Source: Salipiger profundus
GTDB taxonomy: Bacteria; Pseudomonadota; Alphaproteobacteria; Rhodobacterales; Rhodobacteraceae
Assembly: GCF_001969385.1 (NCBI RefSeq)
Contig: NZ_CP014796.1
Location: forward strand, 2,001,501-2,065,500
Direction of reading: 5' to 3'
DNA: 64,000 bases
How positions within the stretch are numbered: position 1 is the stretch's first letter; each line of letters starts with the position of its first letter. The notes below the pieces were generated by a model. It was not told the origin of the DNA, did no database searches, and worked only from the letters and a program-made list of their open reading frames with translations. The position numbers and the translations under genes were made by a program. Positions 45,612 to 55,061 of the stretch are shown piece by piece.

Positions 45612-46787
45612 ATGGCAAAGGAAAAGTTTGAGCGCGGCAAACCGCACTGCAACATCGGCACGATCGGTCACGTTGACCACGGCAAGACGACGCTGACGGC
45701 GGCGATCACGAAGTACTTCGGTGACTTCCGTGCGTACGACCAGATCGACGGCGCGCCGGAAGAGAAGGCCCGCGGCATCACGATCTCGACCGCCCACGTC
45801 GAGTACGAGACCGAGAACCGCCACTACGCGCACGTCGACTGCCCCGGCCACGCCGACTACGTGAAGAACATGATCACGGGTGCGGCCCAGATGGACGGCG
45901 CGATCCTCGTGGTGAACGCGGCTGACGGCCCGATGCCGCAGACGCGCGAGCACATCCTGCTCGGCCGCCAGGTGGGCATCCCCGCGATGGTCGTGTTCCT
46001 GAACAAGGTCGACCAGGTGGACGACGAGGAGCTCCTCGAGCTCGTCGAGATGGAAGTCCGCGAGCTGCTGTCCGAGTACGACTTCCCGGGCGACGACATT
46101 CCGATCATCGCGGGCTCGGCGCTTGCGGCGATGGAAGGCCGTGATCCCGAGATCGGCGAAGAGAAGATCAAGGAACTGATGGCGGCCGTGGATGAGTACA
46201 TCCCGCAGCCCGAGCGCGCTGTCGACCAGCCGTTCCTGATGCCGATCGAGGACGTGTTCTCGATCTCCGGCCGCGGCACGGTTGTGACCGGTCGTGTCGA
46301 GCGTGGCGTGATCAACGTCGGCGACGAGATCGAGATCGTGGGTATCCGCGACACCAAGAAGACGACCTGCACCGGTGTGGAAATGTTCCGCAAGCTGCTG
46401 GACCGTGGTGAAGCGGGCGACAACATCGGCGCGCTGCTTCGCGGTGTGGACCGTGAAGGCGTCGAGCGTGGCCAGGTTCTCTGCAAGCCGGGTTCGGTGA
46501 CGCCGCACACGAAGTTCGAAGCCGAGGTCTACATCCTGACCAAGGAAGAAGGTGGCCGTCACACGCCGTTCTTCGCGAACTACCGTCCGCAGTTCTACTT
46601 CCGGACCACCGACGTGACCGGCACCGTGACCCTCCCCGAGGGCACCGAGATGGTCATGCCGGGCGACAACCTGAAGTTCGAGGTCGAGCTGATCGCCCCG
46701 ATCGCGATGGAAGACGGCCTGCGCTTCGCCATCCGTGAAGGCGGCCGCACCGTCGGCTCCGGCGTCGTCTCGAAAATCCTCGAGTGA
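45612..46787 (+). CDS. tuf: elongation factor Tu, copy 2
   Basis: Same 391-residue protein, and apparently the same DNA, as the copy at 23308-24483. It ends the str operon. Identity runs from the ATG to one base past the TGA and stops abruptly on both sides, as expected if the two copies are kept alike by gene conversion. The Shine-Dalgarno region (AAAAAGGAGCC) belongs to this copy only. Confidence 0.98.
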   Translation: MAKEKFERGKPHCNIGTIGHVDHGKTTLTAAITKYFGDFRAYDQIDGAPEEKARGITISTAHVEYETENRHYAHVDCPGHADYVKNMITGAAQMDGAILVVNAADGPMPQTREHILLGRQVGIPAMVVFLNKVDQVDDEELLELVEMEVRELLSEYDFPGDDIPIIAGSALAAMEGRDPEIGEEKIKELMAAVDEYIPQPERAVDQPFLMPIEDVFSISGRGTVVTGRVERGVINVGDEIEIVGIRDTKKTTCTGVEMFRKLLDRGEAGDNIGALLRGVDREGVERGQVLCKPGSVTPHTKFEAEVYILTKEEGGRHTPFFANYRPQFYFRTTDVTGTVTLPEGTEMVMPGDNLKFEVELIAPIAMEDGLRFAIREGGRTVGSGVVSKILE

Positions 46788-46795
46788 TTTCGGAA

Positions 46796-46872
46796 GCATC
46801 GCCCTTCGGGGCGATGCGCTGATCCGTCATCCCCTAAAGGGGCTTGACTCGCAGTCCGCCCGGCACTATCCG
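46796..46872 (+). promoter_or_regulatory. tuf2-rpsJ junction: UUCG hairpin and S10-operon promoter
   Basis: A 9-bp stem GCATCGCCC/GGGCGATGC with a TTCG loop (46796-46817) lacks a T-run. It is followed by TTGACT (46844-46849), 17 bp, TATCCG (46867-46872) and GCGCGCC. A GANTC site (GACTC, 46846-46850) overlaps the -35. The remaining leader to rpsJ (141 bases) may hold the L4 control region known in E. coli. Confidence 0.65.
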
Positions 46873-47012
46873 GCGCGCCTGCAAGGATTTCTGGACGGGT
46901 GCTTCGGCGCCCGTCTGCTTTAAGGGGGCCCCGCCTCCGACCGGGTTCGACGAGGGTGCAGGGTGGTCCTGTCTCCTCCTCTCAACTCAAATGCCAATAA
47001 CAGGACTGTTCG

Positions 47013-47318
47013 ATGAACCAGAACATCCGTATCCGGCTCAAGGCGTTCGATTACCGCGTGCTCGATGCCAGCACCCAGGAAATCGTCAACACCGCCAAGC
47101 GGACCGGCGCGCAAGTGCGCGGACCGATCCCGCTGCCGAACAAGATCGAGAAATTCACCGTTCTTCGTGGCCCCCACGTGAACAAGAAATCCCGCGACCA
47201 GTTCGAGATCCGCACCCACAAGCGGCTGCTCGACATCGTGGACCCGACCCCGCAGACGGTGGACGCGCTCATGAAGCTCGACCTCGCCGCCGGCGTGGAT
47301 GTCGAGATCAAGGTGTAA
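47013..47318 (+). CDS. rpsJ: 30S ribosomal protein S10 (uS10/NusE)
   Basis: 101 residues, [20 protein letters not shown], with the [20 protein letters not shown] loop. Acts in the 30S head and as NusE in antitermination. First gene of the S10 operon; ATG 47013. Confidence 0.98.
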   Translation: MNQNIRIRLKAFDYRVLDASTQEIVNTAKRTGAQVRGPIPLPNKIEKFTVLRGPHVNKKSRDQFEIRTHKRLLDIVDPTPQTVDALMKLDLAAGVDVEIKV

Positions 47319-47332
47319 GGAGGGCAGACGTC

Positions 47333-48175
47333 ATGATGCGCTCTGGAGTCATCGCAAAGAAAGTCGGCATGACCCGGCTTTTCATGGAAGACGGCAAGCA
47401 GGTTCCTGTGACCGTTCTCCAACTCGAAGGTTGCCAGGTCGTGGCACAGCGGACCGCGGACAAGGACGGCTACACCGCCGTTCAGCTCGGTTCCGGCTCG
47501 ATCAAGGCAAAGAACGTCTCGAAGCCCATGCGTGGCCACTTCGCCGTTGCCAAGGTTGAACCGAAGCGGAAGATCGCGGAATTCCGCGTCGACGCCGAGA
47601 ACCTGATCAAGGTCGGCGAAGAGATCACCGCGGACCACTACTTCGAAGGCCAGTTCGTCGACGTCGCGGGCACGACCATCGGTAAAGGCTTCGCCGGCCC
47701 GATGAAGCGCCACAACTTCGGCGGTCTGCGGGCCTCGCACGGCGTGTCGATCTCGCACCGTTCGCACGGTTCGACCGGCCAGTGTCAGGATCCGGGCAAG
47801 GTCTTCAAGGGCAAGAAGATGGCGGGCCACATGGGCGCCGTCCGTGTCACCACCCAGAACCTGCAGGTCGTCAAGACCGACGCGACCCGTGGCCTGATCA
47901 TGATCAAGGGCGCGGTTCCGGGTTCGAAAGGTGGCTGGGTGACCATCAAGGACGCCGTCAAGAAGCCGTTCCCCGAGAACGCCATTCTGCCGGCAGCGCT
48001 GAAGTCCGCAGCTGACGAAGCCGCGAAAGCCGCCGAGGAAGCCGCCGCACAGGCCGCCGCCGAGGAAGCCGCAGCAGCCGAGGCCGCCGCCAAGGAGCAG
48101 GCAGCAGCCGAAGCAGAGGCCCTGAAGGAAGCGGAAGCTGAAATCCAGGCCGAGAAGAAGGAAGGCGACGAATGA
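47333..48175 (+). CDS. rplC: 50S ribosomal protein L3 (uL3) with long C-terminal extension
   Basis: The L3 core ([17 protein letters not shown] to about residue 215, including [20 protein letters not shown]) is normal. A tail of about 65 residues follows, almost entirely Ala, Glu and Lys ([20 protein letters not shown] and on), predicted to form a charged helix; E. coli L3 has no such tail. AAGGAGG lies upstream; ATG 47333 or 47336 may be used. The stop overlaps rplD by 4 bp. Confidence 0.97.
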   Translation: MMRSGVIAKKVGMTRLFMEDGKQVPVTVLQLEGCQVVAQRTADKDGYTAVQLGSGSIKAKNVSKPMRGHFAVAKVEPKRKIAEFRVDAENLIKVGEEITADHYFEGQFVDVAGTTIGKGFAGPMKRHNFGGLRASHGVSISHRSHGSTGQCQDPGKVFKGKKMAGHMGAVRVTTQNLQVVKTDATRGLIMIKGAVPGSKGGWVTIKDAVKKPFPENAILPAALKSAADEAAKAAEEAAAQAAAEEAAAAEAAAKEQAAAEAEALKEAEAEIQAEKKEGDE

Positions 48176-48789
48176 AACTCGACGTGATCAACCTGGACGG
48201 CTCCGCCGCGGGCGAGGTCGAGGTGACGGACGCGATCTTCGATCTCGAGCCGCGCGCCGACATCCTGCACCGGGTCGTCCGCTGGCAGCGCAACAAGGCG
48301 CAGGCCGGTACGCACAAGGTCAAGACCCGCTCGGAAGTGAGCTACTCGACCAAGAAGATCTACCGCCAGAAGGGCACCGGTGGCGCACGCCACGGCTCGC
48401 GCAAGGCGCCGATCTTCCGCAAGGGTGGTATCTACAAGGGTCCGACCCCGCGCAGCCACGCGCATGATCTTCCCAAGAAGATCCGCGCTCTGGGTCTGAA
48501 GATGGCCCTGTCGGCCAAGGCGAAGTCGGGCGCCCTCGTGGTGATCGACAACACCGAAGCCGAAGGCAAGACCAAGGCCCTCGCGGCGCAGGTGAAGAGC
48601 CTGGGCTGGAAGCGTGCCCTGATCATCGACGGCGCCTCGGTCAACGAGAACTTCGCTCGTGCCGCGGCCAACATCGACGGTCTCGACGTGCTCCCCAGCA
48701 TGGGTGCGAACGTGTATGACATCCTCAAGCGTGACACGCTGGTGCTCACGAAGGCGGGTGTCGAAGCTCTGGAGGCTCGACTGAAATGA
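48172..48789 (+). CDS. rplD: 50S ribosomal protein L4 (uL4)
   Basis: Exit-tunnel protein and E. coli S10-operon regulator. 205 residues with the tunnel loop [20 protein letters not shown] and FRKGG. Starts inside the end of rplC (ATGA) and ends inside the start of rplW (ATGA). Confidence 0.97.
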   Translation: MKLDVINLDGSAAGEVEVTDAIFDLEPRADILHRVVRWQRNKAQAGTHKVKTRSEVSYSTKKIYRQKGTGGARHGSRKAPIFRKGGIYKGPTPRSHAHDLPKKIRALGLKMALSAKAKSGALVVIDNTEAEGKTKALAAQVKSLGWKRALIIDGASVNENFARAAANIDGLDVLPSMGANVYDILKRDTLVLTKAGVEALEARLK

Positions 48790-49082
48790 GTGCGAAGCCC
48801 GAACATTACGACGTGATCCGCAAGCCGGTCATCACCGAGAAGTCCACTATGGCGTCCGAGCACGGCGCGGTGGTCTTCGAAGTGGCGATCGACGCGACGA
48901 AACCCCAGGTGAAAGAGGCCGTCGAGGCGCTCTTTGATGTCAAGGTCAAGGCCGTGAACACCTCCATCACCAAGGGCAAGGTCAAGCGGTTCCGGGGCCA
49001 GATCGGCCGCCGGAACGACGTGAAGAAGGCCTACGTGACCCTCGAAGAGGGCAACACGATCGACGTGTCGACCGGCCTCTGA
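48786..49082 (+). CDS. rplW: 50S ribosomal protein L23 (uL23)
   Basis: Docking site for SRP and trigger factor at the tunnel exit. 98 residues with [11 protein letters not shown] and [20 protein letters not shown]. Overlaps rplD by 4 bp. Unusually, a terminator follows, separating it from rplB. Confidence 0.97.
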   Translation: MSAKPEHYDVIRKPVITEKSTMASEHGAVVFEVAIDATKPQVKEAVEALFDVKVKAVNTSITKGKVKRFRGQIGRRNDVKKAYVTLEEGNTIDVSTGL

Positions 49083-49121
49083 GCCCGGTGGGGCAGGCGC
49101 CCCGCTGAACTTAATTGGAAG

Positions 49122-49154
49122 GGCCCCCGCAGCGCTGCGGGGGCCTTTTCTCTT
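49122..49154 (+). terminator. Rho-independent terminator inside the S10 cluster, after rplW
   Basis: GGCCCCCGC (49122-49130), AGCGCT, GCGGGGGCC (49137-49145), then TTTTCTCTT. A textbook terminator in the 364-bp gap between rplW and rplB, genes that are normally adjacent. Confidence 0.88.
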
Positions 49155-49237
49155 GTGAAGCCACTCCCGACAGCGCTTGGATATCGTCGCCCTTTCGGCC
49201 CACGTGCGGCAAACCGGGCGCTTTCGCCCGTGTGCCC

Positions 49238-49266
49238 TTGACCGGCAGGGCGACGATCTCTAAAGG
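49238..49266 (+). promoter_or_regulatory. probable promoter and structured leader of rplB
   Basis: TTGACC (49238-49243), 17 bp, TAAAGG (49261-49266). Around it ATCGTCGCCCT (49183-49193) is the exact inverse of AGGGCGACGAT (49247-49257). In the leader a hairpin AGCCCCGGA/TCCGGGGCT with TTCG loop lies at 49281-49302. No gene is seen in 49083-49446. Confidence 0.6.
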
Positions 49267-49446
49267 GGGGCATCCGCAACAGCCCCGGATTCGTCCGGGG
49301 CTTCGCGTTTTGTCCGGGGCGTCGTCCCGGGGCATCGAACCGGGCACCTTCGGGGGCCTACACGACCGGCCACCTGCGGACGCACAGTCGAGGGGGCTAA
49401 CACATAGGGTGGATCCTCCACCCGTCTGCAAACGGAAGACAGAAGC

Positions 49447-50289
49447 ATGGCACTCAAGTCGTACAAACCGACGACGCCGGGCCAGCGCGGGCTGGTGCTG
49501 ATCGACCGTTCGGAGCTGTACAAAGGACGTCCCGTCAAGGCCCTCACCGAGGGTCTGACGAAGAAGGGCGGCCGTAACAACACCGGACGGATCACTGCAC
49601 GCCGCCGCGGCGGTGGCGCAAAGCGTCTCTACCGGATCGTCGATTTCAAGCGGAACAAGATCGACGTGAACGGCATCGTCGTTCGCATCGAATACGACCC
49701 CAACCGCACCGCCTTCATCGCGCTCGTCCAGTATGACGACGGCGAACAGGCCTACATCCTCGCGCCGCAGCGTCTCGCCATCGGCGACAAGATCGTGGCA
49801 AGCGCGAAGGCGGACATCAAGCCGGGCAACGCGATGCCGTTCTCGGGCATGCCGATCGGCACGATCGTCCACAACATCGAGCTGAAGCCGGGCAAGGGCG
49901 GTCAGATCGCACGCGCCGCGGGCACCTACGCCCAGTTCGTCGGCCGTGACGGCGGCTACGCCCAGATCCGCCTGTCCTCGGGCGAGCTGCGGATGGTGCG
50001 TCAGGAATGCATGGCCACCGTCGGTGCCGTGTCGAACCCCGACAACAGCAACCAGAACTTCGGCAAGGCCGGCCGCACCCGCCACATGGGCAAGCGTCCG
50101 TCGGTCCGTGGTGTCGTGATGAACCCGATCGACCACCCGCACGGTGGTGGTGAGGGCCGGACCTCCGGTGGCCGTCACCCGGTGACGCCCTGGGGCAAGC
50201 CGACCAAGGGCAAGCGCACCCGCAACACCAACAAGGCGTCGCAGAAGCTCATCATCCGCTCGCGCCACGCCAAGAAGAAGGGTCGCTAA
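49447..50289 (+). CDS. rplB: 50S ribosomal protein L2 (uL2)
   Basis: Peptidyl-transferase-centre protein, 280 residues, [20 protein letters not shown], with the conserved [20 protein letters not shown] segment and basic tail. Three bases before rpsS. Confidence 0.98.
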   Translation: MALKSYKPTTPGQRGLVLIDRSELYKGRPVKALTEGLTKKGGRNNTGRITARRRGGGAKRLYRIVDFKRNKIDVNGIVVRIEYDPNRTAFIALVQYDDGEQAYILAPQRLAIGDKIVASAKADIKPGNAMPFSGMPIGTIVHNIELKPGKGGQIARAAGTYAQFVGRDGGYAQIRLSSGELRMVRQECMATVGAVSNPDNSNQNFGKAGRTRHMGKRPSVRGVVMNPIDHPHGGGEGRTSGGRHPVTPWGKPTKGKRTRNTNKASQKLIIRSRHAKKKGR

Positions 50290-50292
50290 CAT

Positions 50293-50571
50293 ATGTCGCG
50301 CTCTGTTTGGAAAGGCCCTTTCGTCGATGCCTACGTCCTCAAGAAGGCCGAGAAGGTTCGCGAAAGCGGCAAGAACGAAGTTATCAAGATCTGGTCGCGT
50401 CGCTCGACGATCCTGCCCCAGTTCGTGGGCCTGACGTTCGGCGTCTACAACGGCCAGAAGCACGTTCCGGTGAACGTGTCGGAAGACATGATCGGTCAGA
50501 AATTCGGTGAATACGCGCCGACCCGCACCTACTACGGGCACGCGGCCGACAAGAAAGCCAAGAGGAAGTAA
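50293..50571 (+). CDS. rpsS: 30S ribosomal protein S19 (uS19)
   Basis: 92 residues, [20 protein letters not shown], with [20 protein letters not shown] and NGQKHVPV. Part of the 30S head. Very short spacers on both sides. Confidence 0.97.
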   Translation: MSRSVWKGPFVDAYVLKKAEKVRESGKNEVIKIWSRRSTILPQFVGLTFGVYNGQKHVPVNVSEDMIGQKFGEYAPTRTYYGHAADKKAKRK

Positions 50572-50574
50572 GCC

Positions 50575-50955
50575 ATGGGCAAGGATAAGAATCCCCGCCG
50601 CGTGGCGGACAACGAGGCGATGGCAAAGCTCCGCATGCTGCGTACGTCGCCGCAGAAGCTGAACCTGGTGGCCGCGCTGATCCGTGGCAAGAAGGTCGAA
50701 AAGGCCCTTACGGACCTGACCTTCTCGAAAAAGCGGATCGCCGTGGACGTGAAGAAGTGCCTTCAGTCCGCCATTGCGAATGCCGAGAACAACCACGGTC
50801 TTGACGTCGACGAGCTCGTCGTCGCCGAGGCGTACGTGGGCAAGAACCTTGTGATGAAGCGTGGCCGTCCCCGGGCACGTGGTCGCTTCGGCCGCATCAA
50901 CAAGCCGTTCTCGGAAATCACCATCAAGGTGCGCCAGATCGAGGAGCAAGCCTAA
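50575..50955 (+). CDS. rplV: 50S ribosomal protein L22 (uL22)
   Basis: 126 residues; lines the exit tunnel. [20 protein letters not shown] and the beta-hairpin region [20 protein letters not shown] are clear. Its last base overlaps the rpsC start. Confidence 0.97.
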   Translation: MGKDKNPRRVADNEAMAKLRMLRTSPQKLNLVAALIRGKKVEKALTDLTFSKKRIAVDVKKCLQSAIANAENNHGLDVDELVVAEAYVGKNLVMKRGRPRARGRFGRINKPFSEITIKVRQIEEQA

Positions 50956-51665
50956 TGGGTAACAAGACCAATCCGATCGGCATGCGCCTCCAGGTCAACC
51001 GCACCTGGGACAGCCGCTGGTACGCCGACACCAAGGACTACGGTGACCTGCTTCTGGAAGACATCGCGATCCGCGAGTTCATCCACGAAGAGTGCAAGCA
51101 GGCCGGCGTTGCCCGTGTCATCATCGAGCGCCCGCACAAGAAGTGCCGCGTGACGGTTCACACCGCACGTCCGGGTGTCATCATCGGCAAGAAAGGCGCG
51201 GACATCGAAGTCCTGCGCAAGAAGCTGTCGAAGATGACCGACTCCGAGCTGCACCTCAACATCGTCGAGGTTCGCAAGCCCGAGCTGGACGCACGTCTGG
51301 TGGGCGAGAACATCGCACAGCAGCTCGAGCGTCGTGTGTCGTTCCGTCGTGCCATGAAGCGCGCGGTGCAAAACGCCATGCGCATGGGCGCGCTCGGCAT
51401 CCGGGTGAACGTCGCCGGCCGTCTGGGCGGTGCCGAGATCGCACGGACCGAGTGGTATCGCGAAGGTCGTGTGCCCCTGCACACCCTGCGCGCCGATATC
51501 GATTACGCCAACGTCGAAGCCACGACCCCCTATGGTATCATCGGGATCAAGGTCTGGATCTTCAAAGGCGAGATCATGGAGCACGACCCGGCAGCCCGCG
51601 ACCGCAAGTCGCAGGAAATCCAGGATGGTCCGGCTCCGCGCGGCGCCATGGGCGGCCGTCGCTGA
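50955..51665 (+). CDS. rpsC: 30S ribosomal protein S3 (uS3)
   Basis: 236 residues with a KH domain ([20 protein letters not shown]) and C-terminal [20 protein letters not shown]. mRNA-entry-channel protein. Starts [20 protein letters not shown]. Confidence 0.97.
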   Translation: MGNKTNPIGMRLQVNRTWDSRWYADTKDYGDLLLEDIAIREFIHEECKQAGVARVIIERPHKKCRVTVHTARPGVIIGKKGADIEVLRKKLSKMTDSELHLNIVEVRKPELDARLVGENIAQQLERRVSFRRAMKRAVQNAMRMGALGIRVNVAGRLGGAEIARTEWYREGRVPLHTLRADIDYANVEATTPYGIIGIKVWIFKGEIMEHDPAARDRKSQEIQDGPAPRGAMGGRR

Positions 51666-51678
51666 GGAGGCTTGAACA

Positions 51679-52092
51679 ATGCTGCAACCGAAACGCACAA
51701 AATTCCGCAAGATGCAGAAGGGCCGGATCAAGGGCGAAGCCAAGGGCGGCTCTGATCTGAACTTCGGTCACTACGGTCTGAAGGCTCTTCAGCCCGAGCG
51801 CGTCACCGCGCGCCAGATCGAGGCGGCCCGTCGTGCCATGACGCGTCACATGAAGCGTCAGGGCCGGGTCTGGATCCGTATCTTCCCGGATACCCCCGTG
51901 ACCTCCAAGCCCACCGAAGTCCGGATGGGTAAGGGTAAGGGCTCGGTCGACTTCTGGGCCTGCAAGGTGAAGCCTGGCCGCGTGATGTTCGAGATCGACG
52001 GCGTCGCCGAGGACATCGCCCGCGAGGCGCTGCGCCTGGCCGCGATGAAGCTGCCGATCAAGACCCGCGTGGTCGTCCGCGAGGACTGGTAA
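51679..52092 (+). CDS. rplP: 50S ribosomal protein L16 (uL16)
   Basis: 137 residues, [20 protein letters not shown], with [17 protein letters not shown] segment and [16 protein letters not shown]. The Arg-rich loop that YcfD hydroxylates in E. coli L16 (its Arg81) lies near the RMGKGKG segment. A terminator follows, breaking the usual rplP-rpmC link. Confidence 0.97.
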   Translation: MLQPKRTKFRKMQKGRIKGEAKGGSDLNFGHYGLKALQPERVTARQIEAARRAMTRHMKRQGRVWIRIFPDTPVTSKPTEVRMGKGKGSVDFWACKVKPGRVMFEIDGVAEDIAREALRLAAMKLPIKTRVVVREDW

Positions 52093-52129
52093 ACCGCTGC
52101 GGTGGGCCGATGGCCCGCCGATTGAATTG

Positions 52130-52166
52130 GACCTCCGCCGAGAGATCGGCGGAGGTCTTTTCTTTT
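52130..52166 (+). terminator. Rho-independent terminator after rplP
   Basis: GACCTCCGCCGA (52130-52141), GAGA loop, TCGGCGGAGGTC (52146-52157), then TTTTCTTTT. Twelve paired bases; very strong. Confidence 0.93.
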
Positions 52167-52179
52167 CCGGGAGACTGAC

Positions 52180-52338
52180 ATGTTCTGGATCTTGCGCCGG
52201 CTGGTGCTTGTTCTTGCCGTGATCGTCGGGTTCTGGGCCGGGCGATCCTACGAGCAATATCTCGACGACGCCGCCTGCGACGATCTTGGCGGTTCGCTGG
52301 ACGGGGGCGAGGCACAGATCTGCGTCGTTCCCGGCTGA
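52180..52338 (+). CDS. 52-residue membrane-anchored protein with two cysteines
   Basis: ATG 52180 with GGGAG nine bases upstream; ends TGA 52336-52338. Translation: MFWILRRLVLVLAVIVGFWAG (one transmembrane helix), then a short periplasmic part with C33 and C48 (ACDDLGGSLDGGEAQICVV). The C-x(n)-GG-x(n)-C pattern suggests a small disulphide loop. It starts 14 bases after the rplP terminator and is convergent with the lysozyme-like gene. Family not recognised. Confidence 0.65.
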   Translation: MFWILRRLVLVLAVIVGFWAGRSYEQYLDDAACDDLGGSLDGGEAQICVVPG

Positions 52339-52344
52339 GCGGGA

Positions 52345-53064
52345 TCAGTGCGGAAAGATCGGCGCCATGGCGCTTTCGAAGCGCGCCCATGTCATGGTCG
52401 CGCGGTTGCCCGCATGGCCGTGGTAATGCGACCGGCCCGACGCGGTCGGCAGGCCGGCCCAGATCCGGGCCAGGTTGTGCATGAAGCTGCGGCGCGTGAT
52501 GTTGCCGCGCCGCATGTCGTCGAGCCCCGCATCGAGGAGCAGCAGGTCCGCGAGCCTGTCCTGAACGCCGGGGGTGAACCGTGTCCGACGGTCGAGACCG
52601 AGCCGATTCACCAGCATCCGCAGCGTGTCCGGAATGAACTGGTAACGGCCGATGGCGTGCGGCTGGCCCGGCGTGGCGGCGATCCATGCGAAGATCTCGT
52701 CGAGGGTCATCGCCGTGGGGCGTTTCGGCGGCCGCCTGCGGGCGCCGTGCTGGACCGCGTCGTATCCGTCAGGCCCGGCCTCGGCCCGTGCGATGATGTC
52801 GCGAATGCGCGCGTTGACGCTATCCCCACCGATCCGGTGGGGCAGGCTGGTGGGCTCAAGAACTGCCGAGAACAGGCCCCCCTCTGCCCGCCCGGCGAAC
52901 AGGCTCGCGCCCGAGGTCCCGGCGCCCGATCGCACCGGGATCAGCGGCTGTGCCTGCTGCAAGAGGGGCTTGCGCGCGACGCGCGACGACAACAGCGGTT
53001 CGGCGCCCATCGCGGGCGGCGCGAGGGCCAGGCCCAGGGACAGTGGCAACAGAAGACGGGTCAT
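52345..53064 (-). CDS. secreted lysozyme-like (muramidase-fold) protein
   Basis: A 239-residue exported protein with a signal peptide (MTRLLLPLSLGLALAPPAMG). The C-terminal 155 residues look like a lysozyme/endolysin fold: IIARAE95AGPDGYDAV carries a likely catalytic Glu, followed by MTLDEIFAWIA, then AIGRYQFIPDTL (137-148) and FTPGVQDRLADLLLL, the usual GRYQ-P-TL and QD-LA landmarks. The target is presumably peptidoglycan. No holin or phage gene is near, so it is more likely a housekeeping or specialised host enzyme. Confidence 0.75.
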   Translation of the reverse strand: MTRLLLPLSLGLALAPPAMGAEPLLSSRVARKPLLQQAQPLIPVRSGAGTSGASLFAGRAEGGLFSAVLEPTSLPHRIGGDSVNARIRDIIARAEAGPDGYDAVQHGARRRPPKRPTAMTLDEIFAWIAATPGQPHAIGRYQFIPDTLRMLVNRLGLDRRTRFTPGVQDRLADLLLLDAGLDDMRRGNITRRSFMHNLARIWAGLPTASGRSHYHGHAGNRATMTWARFESAMAPIFPH

Positions 53065-53164
53065 TCTGACCTTTCGACGAGAGAGACAGCCCGAGGTCTC
53101 GCACAGCGAGGTTGAGACTTCGTTGCCTCTCGCCAGATCCCGCGACTCGCGCTATGAGGCGGGC

Positions 53165-53785
53165 ATGTCCCAGATCCGCTCCCTCTTCGCGACCCGCCTC
53201 TACCGTGCGCAGCTCTCCGAGCAGGCGCCCGCCATCGACACCGACGAGCTCGAAGCCTCCTGCTGGTCCATCGCCGAGGATGACGAGGCGGGGCAGGAAT
53301 GGTGCGAGGCGAACGGCTATCCGGGATACACATCGTATGCCTCGCTGACGGACCTGCCGTGGCGCTTCCCGATCTTCGCCGATCTCGTCGCGGCGCTCGA
53401 CAAGCATGTCATGGCCTTTGCCGAGGATCTCGAGTTCGATCTCGGGGAGAAGACGCTGGTGCTGGAGGACCTCTGGATCAACATCCTGCCCGAGGGCGGC
53501 ACGCATTCGTCGCACATTCACCCGCACTCCGTGATCTCGGGCACGACCTATGTCGCCATGCCCGACGGCACATCGGCGCTGAAGCTCGAGGACCCGCGGC
53601 TGGGCTACATGATGGCCGCGCCCGCGCGTCGAAAGGGCTGCCGGGAGGAACTGAAGACCTTCATCTACGAGGCGCCCAAGGTCGGTGATGTGCTGTTGTG
53701 GGAAAGCTGGCTGCGCCACGAAGTGCCGCCGAACATGTCCGAGGAAGAGCGGATCTCGGTCAGCTTCAACTACAAGTGGGAGTGA
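53165..53785 (+). CDS. putative 2OG-Fe(II) oxygenase (TIGR02466-like)
   Basis: 206 residues from ATG 53165 (MSQIRSLFATRLYRAQLSEQ). The C-terminal half is a double-stranded beta-helix core: TH114SSH117IH119PHSVISGTTYVAM with the metal-binding histidine turn, DVLLWESWLRH185EVPPN with the distal His, and R196 in ERISVSFNYKW for 2-oxoglutarate. This is the pattern of the PF13759/TIGR02466 family, whose substrates are mostly unknown. It lies 1.07 kb after rplP, inside the ribosomal cluster. Confidence 0.82.
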   Translation: MSQIRSLFATRLYRAQLSEQAPAIDTDELEASCWSIAEDDEAGQEWCEANGYPGYTSYASLTDLPWRFPIFADLVAALDKHVMAFAEDLEFDLGEKTLVLEDLWINILPEGGTHSSHIHPHSVISGTTYVAMPDGTSALKLEDPRLGYMMAAPARRKGCREELKTFIYEAPKVGDVLLWESWLRHEVPPNMSEEERISVSFNYKWE

Positions 53786-53893
53786 AGGACGGGCCGGCCC
53801 GGGCCCGGCAAACGCTCCGGGGGAGCGTTTGAGGTTCGAACGGACGGAGCCCGCTGGTCCGGGCTCCTGGCCATTTACGGGGCTGGTGCGGCC

Positions 53894-54274
53894 CTAGAGC
53901 ACCATGGACGGGAGCTGGTGGCATTTTGCGCTGACGTCGCGCGCATCGCCCCCGAGCGCCTGCCATCTTGCGCGGAGCCCCTCGACCTTCGCGGTCTGGC
54001 GCGGGCTCCAGGGAGCGGTCTCGTCTTCGCCCAGGTAGACCGCCATCAGGATCGCGCTCGCCCGGACAAAGGCAATCTCGTCCTCGGTGCAGAGGCGTTT
54101 CGCCTCGGCGCTGTCGAGCGATGCAAGCTCGGTCCGAATCTCGCGCGCCATCGTTGGAGAGAGCGGAAGCCCCTCGAGGTCGGCGGGCAGGGCAGTCGCG
54201 ACCGGCGTGGCGGTCGGCTGGCAGGCGATAAGCGCTGCCGTGAGCAGCAGTGCGACGGGGATGCGGATGGGCAT
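53894..54274 (-). CDS. small lipoprotein of unknown function
   Basis: 126 residues from ATG 54274 with GGAG upstream. Signal peptide MPIRIPVALLLTAALIA with lipobox LIA-C18. The mature part is mostly helical with two further cysteines (RLCTEDE and SAKCHQL) that could form a disulphide. The longer frame upstream has no signal sequence. Family not recognised. Antisense to the surrounding ribosomal genes. Confidence 0.75.
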   Translation of the reverse strand: MPIRIPVALLLTAALIACQPTATPVATALPADLEGLPLSPTMAREIRTELASLDSAEAKRLCTEDEIAFVRASAILMAVYLGEDETAPWSPRQTAKVEGLRARWQALGGDARDVSAKCHQLPSMVL

Positions 54275-54421
54275 GACGATCTCCGAGACTGGACTTTCCC
54301 GAAGCAGGGTCGCATGTTGCAGGCAGTGGTCGCATTGCGCGGCATCAACCAACGGGCCCGGCGCCGCTCTCGCGTCTTCGACGTGCTGCCGTAGCGCGCA
54401 CGGGGGCGCGGCCTTTGCCCC

Positions 54422-54450
54422 TTGCTTTGTAGGGCGAACACGCCTATACG
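54422..54450 (+). promoter_or_regulatory. promoter of the rpmC-rpmD (spc) unit
   Basis: TTGCTT (54422-54427), 17 bp, TATACG (54445-54450), then GCGCC; 87 bp before rpmC. Consistent with the terminator after rplP making this block an independent unit. Confidence 0.68.
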
Positions 54451-54537
54451 GCGCCTTCATCCACCTCCACCGGGAATCAGGGTGACCCACGTAACGATGG
54501 GGCCCTCCGGTGATGTTGCAACGAAGGAGCGACCGCT

Positions 54538-54744
54538 ATGGACGCCAAAGAGCTCAGCTCGAAGACCCCGGACCAGCTCCGGGACGAGCTTCTCGCCCTG
54601 AAGAAGGAGGCCTTCAACCTCCGCTTCCAGAAGGCCACCGGCCAACTCGAGAACACCGCGCGCATCCGTCAGGTGCGCCGCGACGTGGCACGCGTCAGCA
54701 CCGTGCTCAACCAGAAAGCCGCCGCTGCGGCGTCTGCGGAATAA
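54538..54744 (+). CDS. rpmC: 50S ribosomal protein L29 (uL29)
   Basis: 68 residues, [20 protein letters not shown], with [14 protein letters not shown] and an Ala-rich end. Two long helices near the tunnel exit. AAGGAG precedes the ATG. Confidence 0.96.
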   Translation: MDAKELSSKTPDQLRDELLALKKEAFNLRFQKATGQLENTARIRQVRRDVARVSTVLNQKAAAAASAE

Positions 54745-54756
54745 GGAGTTTAACCC

Positions 54757-54987
54757 ATGCCCAAGCGTATCCTGCAAGGCACCGTGACCTCCACCGCGAA
54801 CGCGCAGACCGTGACGGTCCAGGTGGTCCGCCGCTTCAAGCACCCCGTGCTGCAGAAGACCATCAAGAAGTCGAAGAAATACCGCGCTCACGACGAGGCG
54901 GGAAAGTTCGCAGTCGGCGATATGGTCCGCATCATCGAATGCGCGCCGAAGTCGAAGACGAAACGCTGGGAAGTGATCGCCGAATAA
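54757..54987 (+). CDS. rpsQ: 30S ribosomal protein S17 (uS17)
   Basis: 76 residues, [20 protein letters not shown], with [22 protein letters not shown]-fold protein of the 30S body. 12 bases after rpmC. Confidence 0.96.
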   Translation: MPKRILQGTVTSTANAQTVTVQVVRRFKHPVLQKTIKKSKKYRAHDEAGKFAVGDMVRIIECAPKSKTKRWEVIAE

Positions 54988-55061
54988 GGCATCCCATCCC
55001 GGTTTGATCGAAACCCTGGGGGGTAGACCAAGAACAACCCCCAAAGGTCGGGAGAAACCAC

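Noticed and set aside
45522..46799. Minus-strand open frames opposite both tuf copies
   Set aside because: They repeat only because the tuf DNA repeats; no ribosome-binding site or known motif.
46796..46817. TTCG-loop hairpin after tuf2 as a terminator
   Set aside because: No T-run follows. It may stabilise the 3' end, but it is not a classical intrinsic terminator.
52345..54274. Lysozyme-like and lipoprotein genes as a prophage remnant
   Set aside because: No capsid, tail, integrase or holin genes, and the genes between them are not phage-like.
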